NCBI GenBank assembly: GCA_018524725.1
Contig: JAEUWP010000096.1
Span: forward strand, 1-46,281
DNA: 46,281 bases
Origin: Podaxis mareebaensis
Taxonomy: Eukaryota > Basidiomycota > Agaricomycetes > Agaricales > Agaricaceae
Direction of reading: 5' to 3'
Part shown: one piece after another, positions 8,545 to 19,202 of the stretch
Layout: each line of letters starts with the position of its first letter
Numbering within the stretch: the stretch's first letter is position 1
Position numbers and translations under genes: made by a program
Notes under the pieces: generated by a model
What the model was told of the DNA's origin: nothing
The model's database searches: none
What the model saw: the letters and a program-made list of their open reading frames with translations, nothing else

Positions 8545-9977
8545 TCAGTAGGTGGCACCAGTGTTGCTGTGGTCTTCAATTAGGACCCAGAGGATCTTCT
8601 TCCAGTACTCTTCATCTTTCTTGCCATCTTTCTTCAGAGTCTTGAATGGGACCAGGGGTTCACATTTCTTGACTGTAGTGGGACCCATGCATTTGGGGGT
8701 GAGGAACTTGATGAGGTGCATGACTTGTTCTTTGACAGTGGGAGTTTCTTCATCTGATTCAGTGTCTGTCAAGGGAGAGTGGTGTAGTGTGGGTCAAGGG
8801 GTTGGGCATTTGTAGGGGAAGGGGTCTTTTCCTTGGGTAAGTGATACAAGGCAGGCTACAAGGTTCTCCTTCTCTTCATCATCAGTTATGCTGAGCTTGG
8901 AGAGCTGCTCTGCTGCCATGACTAGGATACTGGTGAATCAGTCACTTGTGTCAGATGTGAGGTAGTCATTGGTGTCATGGAGGATGATGTGGATATGTTG
9001 GTTCATCTGGGTGGCTCATCCTGATCCTTTGGCTGAATTGTGGACTTGTGAGATGGTTGCTTGGACTACTTGGGCAAGTAACTGAGTGGCTTCTTGTACA
9101 TCATTGTAAACTTGCTGAAGGTGGATGATATCTCATGCCAGTTGTATGTGCTCTTTGAATTGTTTGGCTGGGTTATTGTCTGTTAACTGCTGCTTGATGT
9201 CAGTAATGAGGGTGTCAGTAGGGGGAGTGGTAGGGACAAAGGTTTGGGTGCTTTGGTCTGCATCCATATCTGAGTCTGCTTGGGGTGTTGTGTTGTTATG
9301 ACCATTGATTACCCCCCTCTTTATAGGTTTTGCTCCAGGAAACCTTTGGAGATAATCCTGTAACACCTCCTGAGCATTCTTGAGTGCTGATTCAGCTATC
9401 CATGTGTCATGCTCATTACTGTACCCTTTCCAGTGCACAAGGTATTGCATTCCTTGGTCTTTCTTGTGATGTCCTTAGATTTCTTCTATCTCATATTCTT
9501 CTTCTCCATTAATAAGTTACAGTTGTGGTGGTGGTTCAGCTTGCTGATTCATGAACTTCAGCAGTTGATATGGTGTTAGTAATGCTTCATTGAATACATC
9601 ATGGATGACCCATCCTTCTGGTAGCTCCAATTGGTATGCCCCTGGTCCTACTTTCTTGAGTATTTTGAAGGGTCCATAGTGCTTGTGATCAAGCTTCTTT
9701 GTCAGTCAGCTTGTCATTATGTTTGCTCCTTCAAGCCACACCTGGGTCCCTTCTTTGTAATCCCTGCTTGTTGTTCTTCTTTTATCATAGTGCTTTGTCA
9801 TGACTTGTCTCTTGCTTTCTAATAGCTCTCTGGCTTGAGCTTGGCATGCTGTAAGTTTCTTGAGTAGTTCTGTGATGGATGGTGTCAGTGATTCTGTGGT
9901 GAAGTCTCCTTTCCAAGGGTGTCATCCATAGTTCAGGAAGAATGGGGTTTCCCCAGTACTACTGTGTGTTTTGTCAT
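8545..9977 (-). pseudogene. pol: Element C pol, distal part: integrase end, chromodomain, extension
   Basis: Read on the minus strand from 9977. The frame begins in the integrase C-terminus (KTHSSTGETPFFLNYG), passes a GPFKILKKVGPGAYQLELP segment typical of the integrase C-terminal fold, and enters a chromodomain (EEEYEIEEI...YLVHWKGYSNEHDTWIAESAL, about 9390-9510). It then continues some 290 codons more to a stop at 8545-8547. The extension is acidic to polar (DMDADQSTQTFVP; TDTESDEETPTVKE) and has no zinc knuckle. Several TGA stops interrupt it. The frame matches the proximal part across element B when B and one target duplication are removed (difference 1098 nt, a multiple of three). Non-functional. 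Confidence 0.8.
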
Positions 9978-10623
9978 TGTTACAGTCCTCTTGTCTTTGT
10001 CACCATCCATGCCACTGCCATTCAGCTGTCTATTGTCTTCTGTCTCCTTCGACAGCTCACACCCTTCCTTGTGACTCATCATCCATCTCTCCTCAACTTG
10101 CCTATTAGTCTCACCTCAGATCTTCTGAAGTCATGCTATGTTTAGCACTTGGGCTTGATGATACCTTGTATAATTATAGTCCACCTTCTGTAGATCTCAT
10201 CTTACCTTGGGCTCAGTCTAGTATAATTAGAACACTGAAGTAACTATGAGTATCTTGATATGGACATGTAGAATAGCAATTGCCTTTGTATTTAGATAGC
10301 TCATAAAGTAAGTAGAACTTAGCTTTACAATCATTTGTACATAGCACAAGAATAGCAGGTCTGTCTACTGCTCTATCTTCTTGCCATGTGAGAGCTCTAC
10401 CTGCCTCAACAGGATAACTGGTGTAACAGCTAAACCTATGGAGTAGCCTGTGACCTTACAAGTCATATCTCTCCCTAGGCAGTCCCTGTGAGATTTCCAA
10501 CCAGCCTCTAGTTCTCTCAGGAGAATGGATGGGCATTCTGCTTCAGGAACTTAATAGTGTTGGGTTGTCTTAGGACAGTATCTCTCTGCACTGAGACAGC
10601 ATCCATACCATCTCTATATAACA
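9978..10623 (+). repeat. 5' LTR of element B (646 bp)
   Basis: Starts TGTTACAGTCC and ends TATAACA. It is paired with 18557-19202 and with the split LTR of A. Differences from the 3' LTR are largely TG in one copy against CA in the other, pointing to ancestral CG. Confidence 0.93.
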
Positions 10624-10689
10624 GAATTGTAAAGCTACACTTCCACTCCTTACCTTCTCTCTTTGTCCTCATGGCTATGAGTTGACCTG

Positions 10690-10766
10690 AGTCTCCTGCA
10701 AGATAATTTCAGTGGAGCATCCTCAGCCAAAGTCTCCTGCAAGATAACTTCAGTGGAGCACCCTCT
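10690..10766 (+). repeat. Direct repeat in leader of element B
   Basis: Two near-identical units of about 36 bp, both starting AGTCTCCTGCAAGATAA, begin at 10690 and 10731 (41-bp period). They lie between the 5' LTR and the gag ATG. The role is unknown; a packaging or translation signal is possible. Confidence 0.7.
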
Positions 10767-10793
10767 GACCTTTTGTCCAGACTGTCATCCAAC

Positions 10794-13130
10794 ATGTCTC
10801 ATCTACCCCCACCTATTACTAGGTGCACCCCATCCAATCTGTATCCCCAACTCCCTCCCCCTTCTTATCAACCCTTCTCCAATTCCTGTTTCACAAAACT
10901 TCAGACCCTCCTTCAGAGAGCATGCTCCAAGAGCAACTTTCAAAATTGACTTGACAATTACACCCATGGTATAGAGAATATTATCCTTATTGACAGCAAA
11001 TCCTACACAAAATGAGAACTATTAGGAGTCTATTATGCCCTCCACTACTCATGAGAAGGCAAAACAGAACTTCCCAAATCTCCACTCAGTGTCTACCAAG
11101 ACACTGACATCCTCCTTTGCTACAAACTCCAACACAGTTGGCAGTTTGAGACTCTCCCCACCTTTGTCAAACACCCTACCCTCTTCGTCCAGTTCAAAGA
11201 ACATTTCCAACAGGCTAAACAAGCTCAGAGCCTACATCTCCATTGGACAGGTTCCCCTCAAGAGAGCAACCAAGCTGAAGCCCTTCTTCATGCCTTCAAA
11301 TGCCATTTGAGCCATTGACAGAGCACAACTACACCAGTACTCCCTCACTCAACTACTACCTCAACCACCTTCCCTTCAGCTGAGCAGATGGTTACCAGAG
11401 AGTCAGAACCCTTGAACCCACTGCTACCATTCTGGACTATCAAACCACCATCGTATCATTCAACTTGACCATCCACCCCAGAACCAATCCTTGAGAACAC
11501 TATCTGAACTGCTTTGCACAGGTGTACCACATTGCTAGCTGAGCAGTCAGAATCACAGAGTTCTATGTCTGCATTTGTGATGAATGTACAACCTGAGACC
11601 CAGATCAATACACCTTCACCCCTATCTCAGCACTTGTGGCTAGGACCAGCTACACGGCCTTCCTTGAGGTACCCAGGGATGCAAACTTTACCCTTAGCAC
11701 ACACTACCCAAACCTCAGATGCCTTTGGAATCAACAAGTCACTGTCATCTTCATCCCAAACCCCAATGCTGACCGATACTATACCTCAGAGCCAATCTAC
11801 TACAGAGACACAGAGGCTAGAGTTACCTATTGATCAGATACCCCCATGGAGACAGATGAATCCAATACCAAGAGCACCTGGTACTATATCATCGACCTTG
11901 ACTCTGTTTAATCAACCACCGTCTCCTCCTCCCCCTCCAAATCCACCTCATGGACCACCTACTCATCAACAGAACATAGCTATGGCCACACCTAAAGCCC
12001 CAAAGATCCAACTATTCAATGGTGAACCTCACAATTTCCAGACCTTCCAAGATCAACTTCAACTAGTCTTCAATGATCACTGAGCCACATTTCAAAATGC
12101 ACAGAGTAACATTGACAACAGGAAGAAAATCCTCTACACTCTTCAGTACATGACTAAAGGCAATGCCACTGGATTCTGCAATGCTTTTATGAAAGAAAAA
12201 TGGAATACCACCAGCAACACCTATGAGTACAGCACTTGGACAGATTTCAATAACTGACTTGAAGACCATTTCAAACTGAAGATTGAAGCAATGCAAGCTA
12301 CTGAGAAGCTCTGATGTGCTCATCTCAACATTTCCAAGACTGACATCACTGTCTTCAACCAGATGTTCACCTACCTCTTGAGTCAAGCAAACATCACAGA
12401 TGACAATCACAAAGTCCATCTCTATGTCAACTCTATTCCTGACTGGGTACAGCGACAACTCTATTTAACAACTCAACCTCCCACTACCTATGCCCAATGG
12501 CAAGCCAACATTGCTAGGATAGTTAACAACTTCCAGCAATACCAGATGCACAAGACTGGCAGAGGCCCCTCTTCCCAATTATCTTATTTTAATGATGCCT
12601 TTAATGATGCACCTCAAAACAAGTTCATCTACAAAGAACATTGACTCCCACCAGGCAAACCTATGGACATCAATGCCATCAAAGAATTCTCTTCTGGAGA
12701 TGAAGACAAAGTCCCAGACTTCTCCTCAGATGAAGAAGACAACTACGCTAAACAAGGCATATCAGTAAATGCTATCCTAACTGACTGACAGTGAGACTGA
12801 ATGAAGCATAGAGCATGCATCACCTGTGGTAAAATGGACCACTGGGCATGATCATGCCCTCTTTGCAAAAACTGACAATCCCCTGGGAATCAAAGGCAAT
12901 TCCAGAAAGGAAAATGACCCTTCCCTTGGCCTTCAGCCTTGACTCCTTCATCAAACTGACCATGCCCTTCTACATCCTCTAATGCTTCTCCATCCCGTCT
13001 TAACACCTTGAATGTGATCAAGATCACTTTTGCCAAAATGACTCCTGAAGATCAAAATGAACTGGTGAACCATGCAATGGCCAAAATTGTTGAAGAAGAA
13101 CAACAGTCTTTTCTGCAAGGACCAGAGTAG
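10794..13130 (+). pseudogene. gag: Element B gag
   Basis: The frame from ATG 10794 (MSHLPPPITRC) to TAG 13128-13130 spans 779 codons, interrupted by TGA stops (for example near 10944, 11307, 12081, 12642, 12786). An N-terminal region with PTFVKHPTLFVQFKEHFQQA precedes a Pro-rich stretch (PPSPPPPPNPPHGPP, about 11920). The capsid-like region follows (KIQLFNGEPHNFQTFQDQL, then VHLYVNSIPDWVQRQLYL). An acidic segment and one zinc knuckle follow (CITCGKMDHWA, then TGA, then SC), in which aspartate replaces the usual glycine. Gag forms the particle and binds RNA. Pol continues in the same frame after the TAG, so either readthrough or a lost shift joined them. Non-functional. Confidence 0.75.
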
Positions 13131-16100
13131 AGGCAACACCTCTGAGTCCTCTTATGCTTTTGAATTCTAGTATGGACAATGAACCTCCTTTCAATATACA
13201 GAACCATTATGACTCCCATTGGACTGCTCAGAAATATTTTGCTCATAAAATACAGAGTAGAAGACTGTCTAGAGAATCTCCTGTACCAGTTACAGAATTG
13301 AACTCAGACAAAACTTCAACTACCCCACTCTTCTACCAAGCCAACAATAGCTGAAATCTGCTTGACAGCATCAACCAACAACAAATCTCTGTATATTCCT
13401 GCCATACTAAAGAATCCGAATTCTTCTACAGTTGCCACTATCTATCCACTACTCGATAGCAGCACACAAGGAGACTTTGTCTCTCCCTTGACTGTTCAAC
13501 AGCTTGGGTTAAGAACGATACCCTTGAACTGACCCATACCAGTATGAAATATCGACAGTACTATGAACATAGGCCATGCTATTACTGCACAAGCAGAATT
13601 GCAGCTACACATAGATAATTGTGATGTAGATGTTACTTGCTACATTGCAGAAATTGGAGAGCAACCAATGATCATTGGCCTCCCATTTCTTGAAAAACAT
13701 AACCCAGACATCAATTGGATGAAATGTACCTTTTGATGGTGAACCAGGAGATCTAAGATCCCTGCTATAAATATCAATAACATGGATACCAAAAATGAGA
13801 TCCAGATCAATCATATCCAGCTAGCTGAAAAGGCAACTGTGAATGTTCCACATTCTGTCTGTAGACAAGCTAGACTTGATTATGAAGCACAGCTTGATCT
13901 AGCACATGCCACTCTAGAGATCAATACTAAGATCTTGGAAGCACAGAAGTCCTATCAGGCATATCATGGCTCAAAGAAGTCCATGGAGCTGAAGGACATC
14001 ATCCCAAAACATTATTGGGATTACCTAAACCTATTCAGTGAAAAGGAATTGGAAAGATATCCTCCTTCATGACTGTATGATCACAAGATTGACCTAAAAC
14101 CAGACTTTAAACCCAAAGCAGCTAAATTGTACCACTTGACAGACAATGAACTGTTAGAGTTAAAGCAATTCTTAGATGATAACCAATGAAAAGGCTACAT
14201 CAGGAAATCTGAAAGCCTGCAAGCCACACCCTTCTTCTTCATATCAAAGAAAGATGGAAAGCTGTGACCTGTTCAGGATTATAGACATTTGAACCAGTTC
14301 ACAGTGAAGAATGCATATCCTATTCCTTCTATTTCTGGAATACTTGATCACCTCAAAGGTGCCAAGTATTTCACCACTCTTGATATTTGCGCAGGATATA
14401 ACAATATCTGCATTCAAGAAGGTAACCAATGGAAAGGTGCCTTCTGAACCCCTTTTGGTCTTTTCAAACTGAACATCATGTTCTTTGGAATGACTAACAG
14501 CCTGGCCACATTCCAAGCAATGATGGACCACATCTTTTGTGACCTGATAGACAAACCCAGATGCACCACAGTCATTGTCTACATGGATGATATCCTTATT
14601 TTCTTGGATGACCTCTCTTCTTTGCAAAAAGAAACTCATGAAGTTCTGAAGAGGCTAAGAGAGAATGATCTCTATGTCAAACCCAAGAAGTGTAAATTTG
14701 AACAGACATCTGTCGAATATCTCAGTATGAACATTTCTCACAATCAGATCAGAATGTCAAAAGACAAACTGGCTGGTATCAAAGATTGGCCTAGACTGAA
14801 ATGTGTCCAAGATGTATGGAAATTCATAGGCTTTGCTAACTTTTATAGGAAATTCATACATCACTATTCCCACCTATGCACCCCTCTCAACACACTCCTC
14901 TGAAAGAATCAAAACTTTGAATGGAACAATGTGGCAGAACAAGCCTTCACAACCTTGAAGGAGACCTTCTAGAAAGAACCCCTCCTTCATACACCAGATA
15001 CATCCAGACCCTTCATTGTTGAGACTGATGCTTCCGATTATGCTACTAGTGGAGTACTTATCCAAAAAGATGACAATGGAAATGAACACCCCTGTGCATT
15101 CTGATCAAAGTCATTAACCCCAACAGAGCAAAATTACACTACACCTGATAAGGAACTCCTGGCTATCAAGCAAGCCTTCGATGAATGGCACTACTACCTC
15201 CATTCTGCTCCCTACAAAATCAAAGTTCAATTGGATCATGATAACCTCTGACACTGGCAAGACACCAGAAAACTATTGAAACAACACATACAAACCTGGG
15301 TTGAATTATAGGAATACAAATTCCACATCAAACATTATCCAGGCAAGGCAATACCAGTCGCTGATGCACTCTCTAGATGATCAGACCACAAAGTCAACAA
15401 GTCAAAAGAGAACCTTGACAGAGTCCTCCTTCCAAAGGAACTCTTTGTAGATGCTATCACATCAGATGACACCACATCACCCTCACATCCATCCCAATCA
15501 CTCCCCATAACACAGCCATTGTTAGATGAAAAATGTGAGATCCTCACATGACATCATGATCATCACTCTGCAGGACATCCAGGCATTGATGAAACAATTC
15601 ACCAAGTCCACACAGAAACTGATTGGCCAGGCCTTCAAGACTTCATCTGAAATTACATTACAGGCTGCCATATCTGTCAACAATTTAATATTGACAGAAG
15701 ACCCAATCACACTTCCCTTCACCCCCTGGAACCATCACCATCATTATGTCCCTTTGCTGACATGTCCATGGACCTCATCACAGGTCTACCTGAGACCACT
15801 GAAGGCTACAATGCTATATTGTCCATGTGGACTGTGGACTTACAAAGGGGATACTAGTACTACTGACTACAAAAACAGCAACCTTCAAAGACATAGCCAC
15901 CCTGCTTACCAAGCACTTCTATCCATGCTATGGAATTCCTGCTTCAATCATAGCAGATTGAGATCCATGATGGGCAGGAAAAGCTGCTAAAGCATTTTAT
16001 TCTGCCCTTGGAATTGATTTATGACTATCCACTGCCTACCACCCCCAATCCGATGGAGCCACAGAATGCTCACATCAAGAACTCAAAGTATACCTTTTGA

Positions 16101-16852
16101 AATATTGTTACAAAGACCCCAAATCATGGGCTGACAAACTATCACATTTCGGATACAAGTATAACTCAACCACACATGCTGGAAATGAGAAGACACCATT
16201 CAAACTTCTCTATGGATACAATCCTCCCCCTGTCCCTGAACTCCTCATCTGAACCAATGCCCCTGCATTGAATGAATGACTAGTTGATATAGATCAATCC
16301 TGATGCAATGCCGCAGAAGTCATGAAGGAAAATGCTAAACAAATGATCACCCAAAGAATGCCTCAAACAGAGACATACAAAACAGGCAACAAAGTTTGGT
16401 TAGATGCCAGAAACCTCCCATTGCAAGAACAGAAAGCAAAGATTCATCCTAGAAGATATGGCCCCTTTACTGTCAAGAAATGAAAAGGACCACTCACATA
16501 CAAACTTGCCCTCCCTACTGTATGGAAGCTTCACCCCACATTCCACATCTCTCTCTTGAAACAATACAAGAAGACTGACCAGAACATCTCTGAACCTGAA
16601 CCTTCTCAACTGGAGTTAATAGACAGAGAAGAAGAATATGAAATTAAATCTATTATTAACCACAGAATTCATAAAAGCCGAACTGCCTATCTTGTCCACT
16701 GGAAAGGTTATCCAAATTCAGACAACACTTGGGAAGATGAAGAAAACCTGACAAGAAACGCTTCAAAAATCCTGGTAGAATATAAGAAGAAACATTTCAT
16801 TCCCCCATTCCAAAAACCCACTGCTTTCAAACCTACTCATGTCAAATGCTAG
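13131..16852 (+). pseudogene. pol: Element B pol: protease, RT, RNase H, integrase, chromodomain
   Basis: Domains in order: retropepsin with YPLLDSSTQGDF (about 13446; the usual DSG/DTG is DSS) and IIGLPFLEKHNP; reverse transcriptase with FFFISKKDGKL and the catalytic YMDDI at 14580-14594; RNase H with VETDASDYATSG and DKELLAI; integrase with HHDHHSAGHPG and MDLITGLPE; and a chromodomain with LVHWKGYPNSDNTW (about 16690-16730). The frame equals that of gag up to about 15826. There a G is missing relative to element A, and the rest reads in the -1 frame to TAG 16850-16852. Dozens of stops, nearly all TGA, break it. The homologous part of A lacks the 1-nt deletion. Confidence 0.88.
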
Positions 16853-18522
16853 CTCCTTCTCTGTCAATGATTATGCTGCCATTGAGCCAGTGACATCCAG
16901 AACAGAAAGCTTCACAGAGCTCCTCCACAGAGACTCTCTGACCAGAGGAACTGACAATGACTACATTGCAATGTCTCCCTCAGACCACCTTGAGTTTGCT
17001 ACCATCCAGAGCAAACCATCCCCAATCACTAGTACCAACCCATTCCACCAACCTCCATTCATTCATCCAGCATCTACAACACCTACCTCCAATCCACTGC
17101 ATGCCAGTCTTCCAATCCACTGCATGCCAGTCTTCCAATCCACTGCATGCCAGTCTTCCAAACCATACAACAAGTATTCTGGAAGATGAAAACTATCAGA
17201 ATTTCCTTTGGCAAGCCCTTGCCACTGTTCCCCAAAGGCACCCAGATTGTGATCCATCAAGACAACACCATTGAGTGCTGGACTCACAACCATCTGGAAA
17301 TCCTCCTGATCTCCCCCATCCATATAACCCCTCAAGTAATGTCTACCAGACAGCTACCTCTCTCACCCAGGCCACTGGTTACCCAAGTGCAGCCAATGTA
17401 CTTACTGATCTGAGAAGTTGGAACCCACCAGCTCCAGAACCTGGAGACGGATTATGGTTCAACTTCCAAGATGCTGCCATTCGAGCCACATGACCTCTCT
17501 ACAATGTTGCCTCACCATATTGTACCCAACATCAGGTCCAATACATGAAGAACCTCATCAGACAGGCATGTACCTTTCTCACCACCACCTCAACCACAGA
17601 GACCCCTGCCTTCATTGCCTCACTCCAACAACAGTATGGAAGCAAGCACACTACAAAATACACTTCCCCCTCGAACTCCTCCTCCTCCACTCACACCCAA
17701 TGTGCAGAGATGGATTGAGTATCTCAGTCTTGAGAGTCCAGTACAACAGATATTGGAAGCCAAACATGAGTTACACCAGAGAACTACCCCTGGCAATACC
17801 AGTGAGAACAAGGAATCCTTGTTGCTGAGGGAAGAGCCTATTCCCATTGAGCACAAACTGATCCCTTCATCCCAGAGACCCTTCAGTCTCAAGCTAAGGC
17901 TTCAGTCAAACAGAAGCCTGACATTGCCACCTACACAAACTTACTGACCCTCGTAAATGTCTTGACCTTGCAAGGAGAGTTGAATCCCATTGCCAAATAC
18001 CCCAATTGGGAGTGCCACATTCAATGATGAACACTCCCTCTCACCATCACAAAACTCCTCCCTCCTAACCTACTCAAGGTGTATGCACAAGGCTGTTGGC
18101 TCTGCTTAGGAGTAGGGCATATCGCCTCTGACTGTCCCAACCACATGTGCTGATTCTGTCAAGGACAAAATCACCATTCTTGGCAATGTGTTCAACATCC
18201 TCAGACTCCTGTAATCCCATCTCAATACCAGTCTCCAGTCAATGGCCCTACATATGAAGAAGCCAAGAAGTGTGTCCAGTTTCTCACCAATGCTCTGACT
18301 CTCAGCCAAAGAGGATGACAGAACATGTTATATGAAGGTGCTTTCACCCTTATTCCTTGACCTATTCCTCATGATCATGGAGCTCTAGAGAATACCACCA
18401 CTGAGTATACCTTCAACCCCATCATGAAACAAACTGAAGGATGCCATGTCACTACAAACAACATCCCCATTCAAAACCAATCTAAATGACACCTCGCCAA
18501 GGTCAACACTTGCTATAGGTAG
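16839..18522 (+). pseudogene. Element B third ORF, double zinc-knuckle protein
   Basis: Counterpart of the ORF at 4592-6229, with the same start-stop overlap with pol (ATGTCAAATGCTAG). It is 46 nt longer than in A. The excess equals two extra copies of a 23-bp repeat at 17091-17159 and shifts the downstream frame by one. Before the repeat the protein reads MSNASSFSVNDYAAIEPV. After it the knuckles CWLCLGVGHIASDC and a second CX2CX4HX4C unit are found near 18094-18190 in the shifted frame. Several TGA stops are present. Conservation of the knuckles in A and B suggests a real nucleic-acid-binding protein, but the family is not recognised. Confidence 0.65.
17091..17159 (+). repeat. Three tandem copies of a 23-bp unit
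   Basis: The unit begins AATCCACTGCATGCCAG and occurs at 17091, 17114 and 17137. Element A has a single copy at the same place. 46 extra bases cause a frameshift in the third ORF. Confidence 0.9.
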
Positions 18523-18542
18523 ATCGATCCAGAGTTCAATCA

Positions 18543-18556
18543 TACAAAGGGGATGA
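18543..18556 (+). other. Polypurine tract of element B
   Basis: ACAAAGGGGATGA directly precedes the 3' LTR start, identical to that of A. Confidence 0.7.
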
Positions 18557-19202
18557 TGTTACAGTCCTCTTGTCTTCATCACCATCCATGCTGCTGCCAT
18601 TCAGCTGTCTATTGTCTTCTGTCTCCTTCGATGTCTCACACCCTTTCTTGTGACTTGTCATCCATCTCTCCTTGACTTGCCCATTGGTCTCACCTTAGAT
18701 CTTCTGAAGTCATGCTATGTTTAGCACTCAGGCTCAGTGATACCTTGTATAATTATAGTCCACCTTCTGTAGATCTCATCTTACCTTGGGCTTGGTCTAG
18801 TATAATTAAAACACTGAAGTAACTATGAGTATCTTGATATGGACATGTAGAATAGCAATCACCTTCGTATTTAGATAGCTTGTAAAGTAAGTAGAACTTA
18901 GCTTTACAATCATTTGTACATAGTGCAAGAATAGCAGGTCTGTCTACTGCTCTATCTTCTTGCTGTGTGAGAGCTCTACCTGCCTTGACAGGATAACTGG
19001 TGTAACAGCTAAACCTATGGAGTAGCCTGTGACCTTACAAGTCATATCTCTCCCTAGGCAGTCCCTGTGAGATTTCCAACCAGCCTCTAGTTCTCTCAGG
19101 AGAATGGATGGGCATTCTGTTTCAGGAACTTAATAGTGTTGGGTTGTCTTAGGACAGTATCTCTCTGCACTGAGATGATGTCCATACCATCTCTACATAA
19201 CA
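18557..19202 (+). repeat. 3' LTR of element B (646 bp)
   Basis: TGTTACAGTCC...ACATAACA, the same length as the 5' LTR. It is flanked on the right by the target duplication GTCAT. Confidence 0.93.

Larger units (their letters stand above)
9978..19202 (+). mobile_element. Complete Ty3/gypsy chromovirus element B
   Basis: 9225 bp with two 646-bp LTRs, a target duplication, gag, pol, a third ORF and a polypurine tract. It is the same family as element A. It sits inside the integrase coding sequence of element C in the opposite orientation. Coding regions are broken by many TGA stops, a 1-nt deletion and a tandem-repeat frameshift. It is markedly poorer in CpG than A. It may still be transcribed from its LTR but cannot encode working proteins. 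Confidence 0.93.

Noticed and set aside
9631..10145. Plus-strand ORFs near 9631-9822 and 9942-10145
   Set aside because: The first is antisense to element C pol; the second runs through the 5' LTR of B. Neither has a protein signature.
17091..17159. Short direct repeats as a CRISPR-like array
   Set aside because: Units are contiguous with no spacers, lie in a coding region, and the context is fungal.
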